A DNA stretch of 6,623 bases from JBGPIT01 sp041485125 (GTDB taxonomy: Bacteria; Desulfobacterota; Binatia; UTPRO1): the NCBI GenBank assembly GCA_041485125.1, contig JBGPIT010000285.1:1-6623 (forward strand), given 5' to 3'. Positions 1-6,442 of this stretch are shown here, one piece after another. Under the pieces are notes generated by a model. It had not been told where the DNA came from. It did not search any database and saw only the letters and a program-made list of their open reading frames with translations. Each line of letters begins with the position of its first letter. The first letter of the stretch is position 1. The translations under genes were made by a program, and so were the position numbers.

Positions 1-428
1 CGACCCGGTTCGCGACCAAGCGCTTGAAGGCGTTGGAGCATTGTGTCGACACGGTCTTCACGTGCCTGCAGCTCCATGCGCTCGACCCACGCTGCATCAC
101 TCAGCGCGCCAACTCGAAATGCGACCGTGATCTGGCGAAAGCCGCGGCGGCCGGCGCGGCGCTCGACGCGGCGATTGCCGACCGCTGTGGCGGTCTCGTG
201 TTCGACACGCTCCGCACCGCGAGCGGTGCCAACCTCGCCGAGCTCGCGCCCGCGTGCGCCGATGTCCAGGTCGCGGCCGTCGGGACGCTCGCTGACTACC
301 AGAGCTGCCTCGCGCGCCGACACGTGTGCGGCGTCGAGGCGCTGCTCGAGTTCGAGGCGCCGCGTGCGGCGGAGCTTCTCGCGCTCGTCGGGAAGACGCT
401 CCACAGCCCGTTCTGCCCCGTCCCGTAG
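1..428 (+). CDS. Cysteine-rich protein of unknown function, 5' end cut off by the window
   Basis: The frame is open from the first bases (first full codon at 3) to TAG at 426-428, giving about 141 visible residues. The upstream part is missing. A TTG at 24 is the first possible start inside the window, but there is no reason to prefer it, because coding sequence continues before it. Counting from that TTG, cysteines lie at residues 7, 14, 24, 33, 55, 78, 95, 102 and 131. That makes nine in 134 residues, several in C-x6-C or C-x8/9-C spacing, which suggests disulphides in an exported protein or a metal or heme site. No CxxCH heme motif is visible. The segments around C7-C14 and C95-C102 look alike, and the latter runs into an EFEAPRAAELL stretch. 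I recall similar spaced-Cys proteins from Deltaproteobacteria/Binatia-like genomes, but I cannot name a family or function. No signal peptide can be judged because the N-terminus is absent. Confidence 0.6.
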   Translation, partial: TRFATKRLKALEHCVDTVFTCLQLHALDPRCITQRANSKCDRDLAKAAAAGAALDAAIADRCGGLVFDTLRTASGANLAELAPACADVQVAAVGTLADYQSCLARRHVCGVEALLEFEAPRAAELLALVGKTLHSPFCPVP

Positions 429-448
429 GGATCGTGACGGGGGCGTAG

Positions 449-462
449 TGCCGCGAGCGGCA
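449..462 (+). terminator. Small GC hairpin after the cysteine-rich gene
   Basis: TGCCGC-GA-GCGGCA is a perfect inverted repeat (5-bp stem with a 4-base loop if folded). It begins 20 bases after the TAG of the cysteine-rich gene and no T-run follows. It could be a weak or Rho-assisted 3' end signal, or chance in GC-rich DNA. The rest of the gap (429-642) shows no convincing gene, repeat or promoter. Confidence 0.22.
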
Positions 463-642
463 TTGCGCTCTCGCGCACATTCGAACGCGACGCGTACAGG
501 AAGCGTCACAGCGCCAACGGAGTGACACCCGTCGCGCCGGCCCGGCCGTGCAGTGAGGCGACGATCCACGTGCCCGCGTCGGACACTGCTGCGTATCACT
601 GCGCGTCCCGTGGCATGGCAGTTGCTGTCCCAAGCCTTCGAA

Positions 643-1917
643 ATGGCGAAGACGGTGAAGAGGCTCGACGCGAGCATCCGAGATGTCATTTTCCTGCGCT
701 ACATCCTGATCATCGCGGTCAGCTATCTCCTCATCAGCCAGCGTCAGGCGGGTGTAGTGTCGCCTTTCGCCGCCTGGTTGGTGGCCGCCGCGCTGACCTC
801 GAACGTCGCTCTCGGCTGGGCCCGACCGCGGCGCTTGAATCCCTTGCAGGTGACCGGGCTGATCGTGGTCGTCGACACGATCTGGATCTCGCTCTCGCTC
901 GCGCTCATCGGCCGCATCAGCAAGGAGTTCTTCTTCCTGTACTTCTTCGTGCTCTTCTTCGCCGCGCTCGCCGAGAACCTGGTCCTGATGCTGATCGGCG
1001 TGCTCGGTGCGGGGTGCGCATACATGTGGGTGCTGGGGCAGCTCAATGAAGGACCGGTCTGGACGCAGGAGCACCTGCTCCAGGTCGCCTTCCTCTTCAG
1101 CGCCGCGCTCTTCTACGGCGTGCTCGTCAACCGCGCCCGCCAGCATCGGCACCACTCGGAGCTCATCGAGGCCGCCGACCGTGAGCGCACCGAGCTGCTC
1201 GCGAGCCTGGCGCACGACATCGGCGGACCGGCGCACGTGATCACGCTCGGCGTCGAGGCGCTGAGCGGCTCCATCGACCAGCAACGTAGCGAGGAGCAGC
1301 GCACCGAGGCGCATTGGCTGATGCAATCAGTGTCGCGCAACAGCCGCTACCTCGGCGACCTGGTGCAGCACTTCCTCGAGTACTCGCGCGTGCGCTCCGG
1401 ACGCTTCGAGCTGAACCCGGCCGAGGTCTCGGTCGCGGCGATCGTCGAGCAAGTGGCTGCGCAGCATGCGGTGGCGGCCGAGACGCGCGGCGTGACCCTG
1501 ACCCTCAACATCGGCGAGATGCCGGTCGCGATCATCGACGAGCTCGCGCTGGTGCGGATCCTCACCAACTTGATCGGCAATGCGCTCCGCTACAGCGAGG
1601 CTGGCAGCGCCATCGTCATCGACGCCGCGCTCGAGGACGGCTGGATCCGCATCGACGTCGGCGACTCGGGCCCGGGGATGGCGGCGGAGCAGAGCGCACA
1701 GATCGGTCAGCCCTTCCTCGCCGCGCCGCGGACGCACGGCGGCGCCGGCCTCGGCCTCTTCATCGTGCGGTCGCTCGTCGAGGCGCACGGCGGGTCGCTC
1801 ACGACGGTCTCGGAAGCGGGCAAAGGCGCGCGCTTCACCGTCCGGCTGCCGCTCATCGCGTCGCTCAAAAACAGCGTCGAGACGGAGTCGCCGGAGGCGA
1901 CGTCGTTCCTCAGCTGA
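643..1917 (+). CDS. Membrane-bound sensor histidine kinase, orphan in this window
   Basis: This 424-residue protein would sense a signal at or in the membrane, phosphorylate its own histidine and pass the phosphate to a response regulator. Residues about 16-162 hold five to six hydrophobic segments (roughly 16-32, 41-58, 70-89, 95-111, 112-133, 145-162) with short loops and no large periplasmic domain. A short charged linker leads to the HisKA region, with phospho-acceptor H191 in SLAHDIGGP. The HATPase domain follows: N box N309/N313 (NLIGNALRYS), G1 box D341-S-G-P-G345, F box near F358, and G2 box 366-372 (GGAGLGL). All kinase motifs are intact. The frame is open upstream to a GTG at 553, but that extension is Arg-rich and unlike a membrane-protein N-terminus, so I prefer ATG 643. 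Neither start has a good ribosome-binding site. The H box has GGP instead of the common RTP/RNP. No response regulator is adjacent, so its partner and signal are unknown. Confidence 0.88.
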   Translation: MAKTVKRLDASIRDVIFLRYILIIAVSYLLISQRQAGVVSPFAAWLVAAALTSNVALGWARPRRLNPLQVTGLIVVVDTIWISLSLALIGRISKEFFFLYFFVLFFAALAENLVLMLIGVLGAGCAYMWVLGQLNEGPVWTQEHLLQVAFLFSAALFYGVLVNRARQHRHHSELIEAADRERTELLASLAHDIGGPAHVITLGVEALSGSIDQQRSEEQRTEAHWLMQSVSRNSRYLGDLVQHFLEYSRVRSGRFELNPAEVSVAAIVEQVAAQHAVAAETRGVTLTLNIGEMPVAIIDELALVRILTNLIGNALRYSEAGSAIVIDAALEDGWIRIDVGDSGPGMAAEQSAQIGQPFLAAPRTHGGAGLGLFIVRSLVEAHGGSLTTVSEAGKGARFTVRLPLIASLKNSVETESPEATSFLS

Positions 1918-1951
1918 CCGGAGCGAGCCGAGCCGGCGCCAGCCCGGGCGG

Positions 1952-2926
1952 TTACGGAATCAGGACGACCTTCCCCTTCACACGCCGCTGCGCGAGATCG
2001 TTCAGGGCCTCGGCGGCGCGCTCGAACGGGTACGTCGCCGAGACGTGCGGTCGCAGCTTCCCTTCCTCGAACCAGCGCATCAGCTCGGCGATGTTGGCGC
2101 GGTTGCGCTCCGGCTCGCGGGCGGTGAAGGCGCCCCAGAACACGCCCACGATCTGGCAGCCTTTGAGCAGGACCAGGTTGAGCGGGATCTTCGGAATGTC
2201 GCCGGCCGCGAAGCCGATCACGAGGAAGCGGCCGTTCCAATTGGTCGAGCGCAGCGCCGCCTCGGCGAAGGCGCCGCCGACCGGATCGTAGATCACGTCG
2301 GCGCCGGCGCCGCCGGTGAGCGCTTTGGTGCGCTCTTTCAGGTCCTCGCTCGTGTAGTTGATCACCTCGTCGGCGCCGTGCTCGCGGCAGACGGCGAGCT
2401 TCTCGTCGCTCGACGCGGCCGCGATCACGCGCGCGCCCATCACCTTGCCGAGCTCGACCGCGGCAAGGCCGACGCCGCCGGCGGCGCCGAGGACGAGCAG
2501 CGTTTCGCCGGCCTGGAGCCGCGCGCGGTCTTTCAGCGCGTAGTGCGACGTGCCGTAGGTGAAGAGGAATGCCGACGCCGACACGAAGTCCATCACGTCC
2601 GGGATCGGGATCAAGCGCCCGGCGTCGATCGCGATTTGCTCCGCGAAGCCGCCGAAGCCGGGCGAGCCGAGCACGCGGTCGCCGGGTCGGACCTGCGTCA
2701 CACCCTCGCCGACCGCCGAGACCACACCGGCGACCTCGCCGCCCGGCGAGAACGGCAAGGGCGGCTTGAATTGGTACTTGTTCTCGATGATCAGCAGATC
2801 GGGGAAGTTGACGCCGCAGGCGCGGATGTCGACCAACGCCTCGCCGCGACCCGCTACCGGCGCGGGCACGTCCTCGACGACGAGAGTTTCGGGCGGACCG
2901 AACGCCTTACAGAGGACGGCTCTCAT
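1952..2926 (-). CDS. NADPH:quinone oxidoreductase, zinc-independent MDR family
   Basis: This is a 324-residue, full-length soluble protein of the medium-chain dehydrogenase/reductase superfamily, quinone-reductase (zeta-crystallin-like) branch. Members transfer hydride from NADPH to quinones, enones or, in relatives such as acryloyl-CoA reductase, enoyl-CoA double bonds. The N-terminal GroES-like domain covers about 1-120, with ACGVNFPDLL at 36-45 and PGGEVAGVV at 61-69. TYGTSHYAL (123-131) precedes the Rossmann glycine motif GAAGGVG at 147-153. HGADEVINY (183-191) and GGAGADVIYDPVGG (205-218) are typical of the group. The Cys and His ligands of zinc alcohol dehydrogenases are absent. It is the last of four minus-strand genes, 41 bases after the di-iron gene, and converges on the histidine kinase with 34 bases between stops. 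The start is ATG at 2926, chosen because MRAVLCKAFG is the classic N-terminus, although no clear Shine-Dalgarno is seen. The family is secure, the substrate is not: a quinone or an alpha,beta-unsaturated intermediate are both possible. Confidence 0.9.
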   Translation of the reverse strand: MRAVLCKAFGPPETLVVEDVPAPVAGRGEALVDIRACGVNFPDLLIIENKYQFKPPLPFSPGGEVAGVVSAVGEGVTQVRPGDRVLGSPGFGGFAEQIAIDAGRLIPIPDVMDFVSASAFLFTYGTSHYALKDRARLQAGETLLVLGAAGGVGLAAVELGKVMGARVIAAASSDEKLAVCREHGADEVINYTSEDLKERTKALTGGAGADVIYDPVGGAFAEAALRSTNWNGRFLVIGFAAGDIPKIPLNLVLLKGCQIVGVFWGAFTAREPERNRANIAELMRWFEEGKLRPHVSATYPFERAAEALNDLAQRRVKGKVVLIP

Positions 2927-2967
2927 GCGCGCCGCGTGCGAAAGATCCGAGCGATCGCCGACCGCGC

Positions 2968-3990
2968 TCAGGCGAGGCCGAGCTCGCGGTCCTGCGCCTC
3001 GGGATCGGCGTTCTCGTACTCGAGGATCCCGAGCGTCTCGAACGACTTCCGCACGCGCGGCGTCAGCAAGCCGAGGCGCTTCAGGTTCGGCACGACGCGC
3101 ATGAAGAGCATGCGGCGGAAGAGCTGACCGATCGGCGAGCCGAGCACGATGTCTTTCACCTCGTCGCGATCCCAGCCCATCGCCTGCGCGATCTGATCGC
3201 CGACCAGACGATTCCGCATCAGCTCGCAGGCGTAGATGATGAAGTCCTCGCGGTCGCTGAGCTCACCCTTCGGCATGTCGTCGTAGAACTCGTGCAACGA
3301 GACCATGCCGAACGCGACGTGCCGCGCCTCGTCCTTCATCACGTAACGGATCAGCTCCTTCAGGAGCGGCTCCTGCGTGATCTGGAACAGATTGCCGAAG
3401 GCCGCCATCGCGAGCCCTTCGATGATGATCTGCATGCCGAGGTACTTGAAGTCCCAGCGCGCGTCCTTGATCGTCGCGTCGAGGAGCTCCTTCAGGTTCT
3501 CGTTCACCGGCCACTGCCACTCGAGCTTCTCGTCGACGTAGCGGCTGAACACCTCGACGTGGCGCGCCTCGTCCATGGTCTGCGTGCCGGCGTAATATTT
3601 GGCGTCGATCCAGGGCACGGCGCCGACCAGCTGCGAGGCGACGATCAGGGCGCCCTGCTCGCCGTGCAGGAACTGCGAGAGCTGGAGCGCGACCTGCGCG
3701 TGGCGCAGCCGGCTCTTCTCCTTGTCGTTCAGACGCTCGTAGGGCGCGTAGCCGACGAGAGGATTCGTGATCTCCGGCAGGATGCCGCGCTCGGGATCGA
3801 CTTGCGTGTCCCAGGCGAGCTGGGTGGTGCCGTTCCATTGGTCGCGCTTGGCCTTCTCGTAGAGGTCGCGCAGGCCTTCCTTCACGTTGCCGTAGTTCCA
3901 CGCGTAGCTGGTGTCGAACGAGGTGAGGATGGTCTCGAGCTCGGCGTCGAGCTGAACGAGCTGATTGACGGCGGCATTGGATTCAATCAT
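2968..3990 (-). CDS. Ferritin-like/R2-like di-iron carboxylate protein, probable oxidase or oxygenase
   Basis: This 340-residue, mostly helical soluble protein shows the full six-ligand set of an R2-type di-iron centre: E111 (HGEQGAL), E141-x-x-H144 (MDEARH), E191 (IIIEGLAM) and E221-x-x-H224 (KDEARH). The spacing between the four Glu ligands (30, 50, 30) is shorter than in ribonucleotide reductase R2 and close to that of acyl-ACP desaturases. The extra His of AurF-type N-oxygenases, four residues before the last Glu, is Val here, so AurF itself is unlikely. Such proteins activate O2 for hydroxylation, desaturation or N-oxidation. Which one occurs here cannot be read from the sequence. No transmembrane segment or N-terminal targeting signal is seen. 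It lies 64 bases downstream of the second acyl-CoA dehydrogenase gene and 41 upstream of the quinone oxidoreductase, on the same strand. A ferredoxin or reductase partner is not encoded nearby. The start is ATG 3990, with only a weak purine-rich GGGTAGGG before it. Fold and metal site are fairly sure, the reaction unknown. Confidence 0.82.
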   Translation of the reverse strand: MIESNAAVNQLVQLDAELETILTSFDTSYAWNYGNVKEGLRDLYEKAKRDQWNGTTQLAWDTQVDPERGILPEITNPLVGYAPYERLNDKEKSRLRHAQVALQLSQFLHGEQGALIVASQLVGAVPWIDAKYYAGTQTMDEARHVEVFSRYVDEKLEWQWPVNENLKELLDATIKDARWDFKYLGMQIIIEGLAMAAFGNLFQITQEPLLKELIRYVMKDEARHVAFGMVSLHEFYDDMPKGELSDREDFIIYACELMRNRLVGDQIAQAMGWDRDEVKDIVLGSPIGQLFRRMLFMRVVPNLKRLGLLTPRVRKSFETLGILEYENADPEAQDRELGLA

Positions 3991-4029
3991 GCGCGCGACC
4001 CTACCCGATCCCCCCAGGCCTCGCCAGCC

Positions 4030-4054
4030 AAAACCGGCGCCGCCGCGGCGGCGC
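4030..4054 (-). terminator. GC-rich perfect palindrome with a short T-run, directly after the second dehydrogenase gene
   Basis: Bases 4037-4054 form a perfect 18-base palindrome (GCGCCGCCGCGGCGGCGC) that abuts the TGA at 4057-4055. As RNA it folds as about a 7-bp all-GC stem with a 4-base loop. In the minus-strand transcript it is followed by CGGTTTTGG, a T4 tract three bases from the stem. The tract is short for an intrinsic terminator. Partial termination or a 3'-end stabilising hairpin between the dehydrogenase pair and the di-iron/quinone-reductase pair is the likely role, if it has one. Confidence 0.38.
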
Positions 4055-5191
4055 TCACGCCAGCTCCAGTGCCGCCGCCCGCGCGCGGAGCTCCGTCGGG
4101 CCGCCCAGCATCTGGCGGTCGTAGCCGACCCGCTTGAACCAGATGTGCATGTCGCACTCGTAGGTGAAGCCCATCCCGCCGTAGACCTGCGTCGTGGTGG
4201 TGAGGGCGCGGGTTGCGACCTCGGTGGCGTGCGCTTTCAGCAAGGCCGCCGTCCGCGTCGCGTCCTCGCGCCCCTCATCCCACGCAAACGCGGCGTACCA
4301 AAGCAGGGAGCGCACCGGCTCGATCTCGGCGGCGGTCTCGGCGCACATGTGCTTCACGGCTTGGAACGAGCCGATCGGACGGCCGAACTGCTGGCGCGTC
4401 TTGGCGTACTCGACGGCGAGCTCGAGCGCCCGTTCCGCGGCGCCGAGCGCGTCCGCCGCGAGCGCGATCCGGCCGGCATCGAGGACGCGTGCGAGCATCG
4501 CGGGGTCGCCCTTGGGGAAGCGCATGGCATCGCCGATCCGCACCTTGTCGAGAACGAGCTCGCCGACCCGGCGCGTGGCATCCACGGTCTGGAGCTCCTC
4601 GGTGCTGACGCCCGGCGTGTCGCGCGGCACGAGGTAGAGGTCGACCTCGGCGTCGGTGCCGGTCGCGAGGACGAAGGCGTCGGCGACCTTCGCGTCGGGG
4701 ACGAAGACGATCCGTCCGTCGAGCGTGTCGTCGTCGGTCGAGAGCACCGCCTCGGTGAGTGCCGACGCGGCGGACACGGCCCGGTCACCCGTCCCCGCGA
4801 GGGTGTCGACGAGCGCCGGCGCGAACGCCAGCAGCGCCCGGCCGGCGGCGACGCGCGGTAGCCACCCGCGGCGTTGCACCTCGCTGCCCGCGAGCACGAG
4901 CGTCAGCGGCGCGAGCACGGCGGCGCTGTGGAACGACCAGGGCGTCGCGGCGCGGCCGAGCTCCTCGGCGGCGACGGCGGTCGAGAGCAGGTCGAGTCCC
5001 GCGCCGCCGAAGGCCTCCGGGATGAGGACGCCGTTCACGCCCTGCGCCGCGAGCGCCTCGACCAGCGCGGCATCGTGCCCGCTCTCCCCTTCCATGATCG
5101 CGCGCACGCGGGTGAGCGGCACGTGCTCGGCGAGATAGCCGCGCAGCGCGTCCTGGAAGAGCGTCTGATCCTCGGAAAGACCGAAATCCAT
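4055..5191 (-). CDS. Acyl-CoA dehydrogenase-like protein, probable non-catalytic partner subunit
   Basis: A 378-residue acyl-CoA dehydrogenase-fold protein. The N-terminal helical domain opens with DFGLSEDQTLFQ and has IPEAFGGAGLDLL at 57-69. The middle beta domain is degenerate: where active enzymes have the Y-S-E-P-x-x-G-S-D FAD signature, this one reads LAFAPALVDT (121-130). Both usual catalytic Glu positions are lost. The YEGT site reads LGGPTELR (362-369), and the isovaleryl-type site LDLER reads LDAGR (237-241). By contrast the C-terminal domain keeps the FAD contacts that reach the neighbouring subunit: R266-QQFG-R and QVYGGMGF at 335-342. It probably pairs with the dehydrogenase gene just upstream on the same strand, forming composite FAD sites as in mycobacterial FadE26-FadE27. 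The frame extends to 5251, but family N-termini and a GGAG at 5201-5198, six bases before the ATG, fix the start at 5191. A stand-alone divergent dehydrogenase is the alternative. Confidence 0.87.
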   Translation of the reverse strand: MDFGLSEDQTLFQDALRGYLAEHVPLTRVRAIMEGESGHDAALVEALAAQGVNGVLIPEAFGGAGLDLLSTAVAAEELGRAATPWSFHSAAVLAPLTLVLAGSEVQRRGWLPRVAAGRALLAFAPALVDTLAGTGDRAVSAASALTEAVLSTDDDTLDGRIVFVPDAKVADAFVLATGTDAEVDLYLVPRDTPGVSTEELQTVDATRRVGELVLDKVRIGDAMRFPKGDPAMLARVLDAGRIALAADALGAAERALELAVEYAKTRQQFGRPIGSFQAVKHMCAETAAEIEPVRSLLWYAAFAWDEGREDATRTAALLKAHATEVATRALTTTTQVYGGMGFTYECDMHIWFKRVGYDRQMLGGPTELRARAAALELA

Positions 5192-5197
5192 CGTGTG

Positions 5198-5201
5198 CTC
5201 C
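5198..5201 (-). promoter_or_regulatory. Shine-Dalgarno site that fixes the start of the second dehydrogenase gene
   Basis: The minus strand reads GGAG at 5201-5198, then a six-base spacer, then ATG at 5191-5189. It is the clearest ribosome-binding site in the window and argues against the longer in-frame start at 5251, only nine bases past the preceding stop codon. Confidence 0.6.
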
Positions 5202-5260
5202 GATCGAAACGCGTGCGGTCGCGGCGCGTGAGGCACGCCGGCGCCGATCACGCCGGCTCG

Positions 5261-6442
5261 TCAGCTCGCGGCCAGCTTCGGCTCGCGCGGCAGGCCGAGG
5301 CCGCGCTCGCTGATGATGTTCTTCTGGATCTGCGCCGTACCGCCGCCGATGATGAGGCCGAGCGTGAACATGTACTGCGCCTGCCAGTTGCCGTGATCGC
5401 GGACGTACTTGGACCCGCGTTTCAGTACGCCGAGCTCCTCGAGCGCGTCGATCGCGAGCAGGCAGATCTCGTGGTTCAGCTGGCAGCCGTTGAGCTTGGT
5501 GATCAGGCCCGCCACGCCCGAGCTGCGGCGCTTCAGGCGGTCCGTCAGCATGCGCAGGCCGTGGTACTTCATGGCGAGGACGCGCGCCTCGAGGTCCATG
5601 AGGCGATCACGATAGACCGCGTTCTCGAGCGCGCCGACGTCGCGCAGGACGTCGACGCAGCTCCGCAGCATGCTCTCGGTCTGCTGGGTGCTGCCGAGCA
5701 TGTTGCGCTCGTGGAGGAGCGTCGTGGTGCCGATCTCCCAGCCTTGGCCGCGGTCGCCGATCAGATTCGCGCGCGGCACCCGCACGTCGTCGAAGAAGAC
5801 CTCGTTGAAAGACGCGGTGCCGATCATCGTCTTCAACGGCCGCACGTCGATGCCGGGGCTCTCCATGTCGAGGACCAGGTAGCTGATGCCGGCGTGCTTG
5901 GGGGCGTCGGGCTCGGTACGCACCAAGGCGAACATCATGTCGGCCTCTTGCGCGGTGCTGGTCCAGATCTTCTGACCGTTGATGACGAAGGTGTCGCCGT
6001 CGAGGACGGCGCTGGTCTTCAAGCTCGCGAGGTCGCTGCCGGAGCCGGGCTCGCTGTAGCCCTGGCACCAGATCATCTCGCCGCGGATCGTCGGCGGGAC
6101 CCATTTCCGCTTCTGCTCGTCGGTTCCGTACTGGAGGAGCGTCGGCACGAACATGCTGATGCCCTGGTTTGCCATGCCGACCGAGACACGCGCGCGCTGG
6201 AACTCGTCCTCGATGATGATCGCCTTGAGGATATCCGGGTCGGCGCCGTAACCGCCGTACTCCTTCGGGATCGTCCGCGCCGCGTAGCCGTTCTCGATGA
6301 GCGTCTTCTGCCAGCTGCGGAGCTCGCCGGAGTCCTCGGCGGCGGAGAGCGACGCGCCCGGCGCGCGGCCCTCGTGCTTCGCCAAGAACGCCCGCACCTC
6401 GCGGCGGAACTCTTCGTACTCGGGGCCGAAATTCAGATCCAT
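5261..6442 (-). CDS. Acyl-CoA dehydrogenase, probable catalytic subunit of a two-subunit enzyme
   Basis: This 393-residue flavoprotein would introduce the alpha,beta double bond into an acyl-CoA, passing electrons to an electron-transfer flavoprotein. The N-terminal helical domain includes IPKEYGGYGADP (58-69). The middle domain carries the intact FAD signature Y129-S-E-P-G-S-G-S-D137 and KIWTSTAQEAD (158-168). The common catalytic Glu of the YEGT motif is Gly here (GGGTAQIQ, 366-373). E245 in LLHERNML lies where isovaleryl-CoA dehydrogenase has its alternative base, and is my candidate. The C-terminal RxxFG and QxxGGxGF contacts seen in homotetrameric enzymes are missing (YRDRLMDLEA at 277-286, LAIDALEELG at 329-338), while the next gene supplies both. 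Known two-subunit examples act on steroid side chains, but the substrate here is undetermined. ATG 6442 fits the family N-terminus (MDLNFGPEYEEF), with a weak GAAG upstream. The in-frame extension to 6586 is Arg-rich and unlike the family. It is the first gene of the minus-strand block. Confidence 0.9.
   Translation of the reverse strand: MDLNFGPEYEEFRREVRAFLAKHEGRAPGASLSAAEDSGELRSWQKTLIENGYAARTIPKEYGGYGADPDILKAIIIEDEFQRARVSVGMANQGISMFVPTLLQYGTDEQKRKWVPPTIRGEMIWCQGYSEPGSGSDLASLKTSAVLDGDTFVINGQKIWTSTAQEADMMFALVRTEPDAPKHAGISYLVLDMESPGIDVRPLKTMIGTASFNEVFFDDVRVPRANLIGDRGQGWEIGTTTLLHERNMLGSTQQTESMLRSCVDVLRDVGALENAVYRDRLMDLEARVLAMKYHGLRMLTDRLKRRSSGVAGLITKLNGCQLNHEICLLAIDALEELGVLKRGSKYVRDHGNWQAQYMFTLGLIIGGGTAQIQKNIISERGLGLPREPKLAAS

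Noticed and set aside
97..1326. A 409-codon minus-strand frame across the cysteine-rich gene and the kinase
   Set aside because: It crosses two plus-strand genes and the gap between them, and its translation is charged low-complexity sequence without any recognisable domain.
1918..1951. A shared terminator between the convergent kinase and reductase genes
   Set aside because: The 34 bases contain short GC palindromes only, with no stable stem followed by a T-run on either strand.
1952..2926. The quinone oxidoreductase as electron donor to the di-iron protein
   Set aside because: MDR-family reductases carry no flavin or iron-sulphur cluster and move hydride directly, so they are unsuited to one-electron delivery to a di-iron site. 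Another reductase would be needed.
1580..3127. A 515-codon plus-strand frame over the kinase C-terminus and the quinone oxidoreductase
   Set aside because: It is a shadow of the intact kinase frame and the antisense of the reductase, with an Arg/Ser-rich start and no motif.
2968..3990. Naming the di-iron protein as an AurF-type N-oxygenase
   Set aside because: AurF has an extra His ligand four residues before the last Glu. Here that position is Val217, so only the broader R2-like di-iron class is supported.
5192..5251. A longer start for the second dehydrogenase gene at 5251
   Set aside because: The extra 20 residues do not resemble family N-termini, and GGAG at 5201-5198 sits at the right distance from the ATG at 5191.
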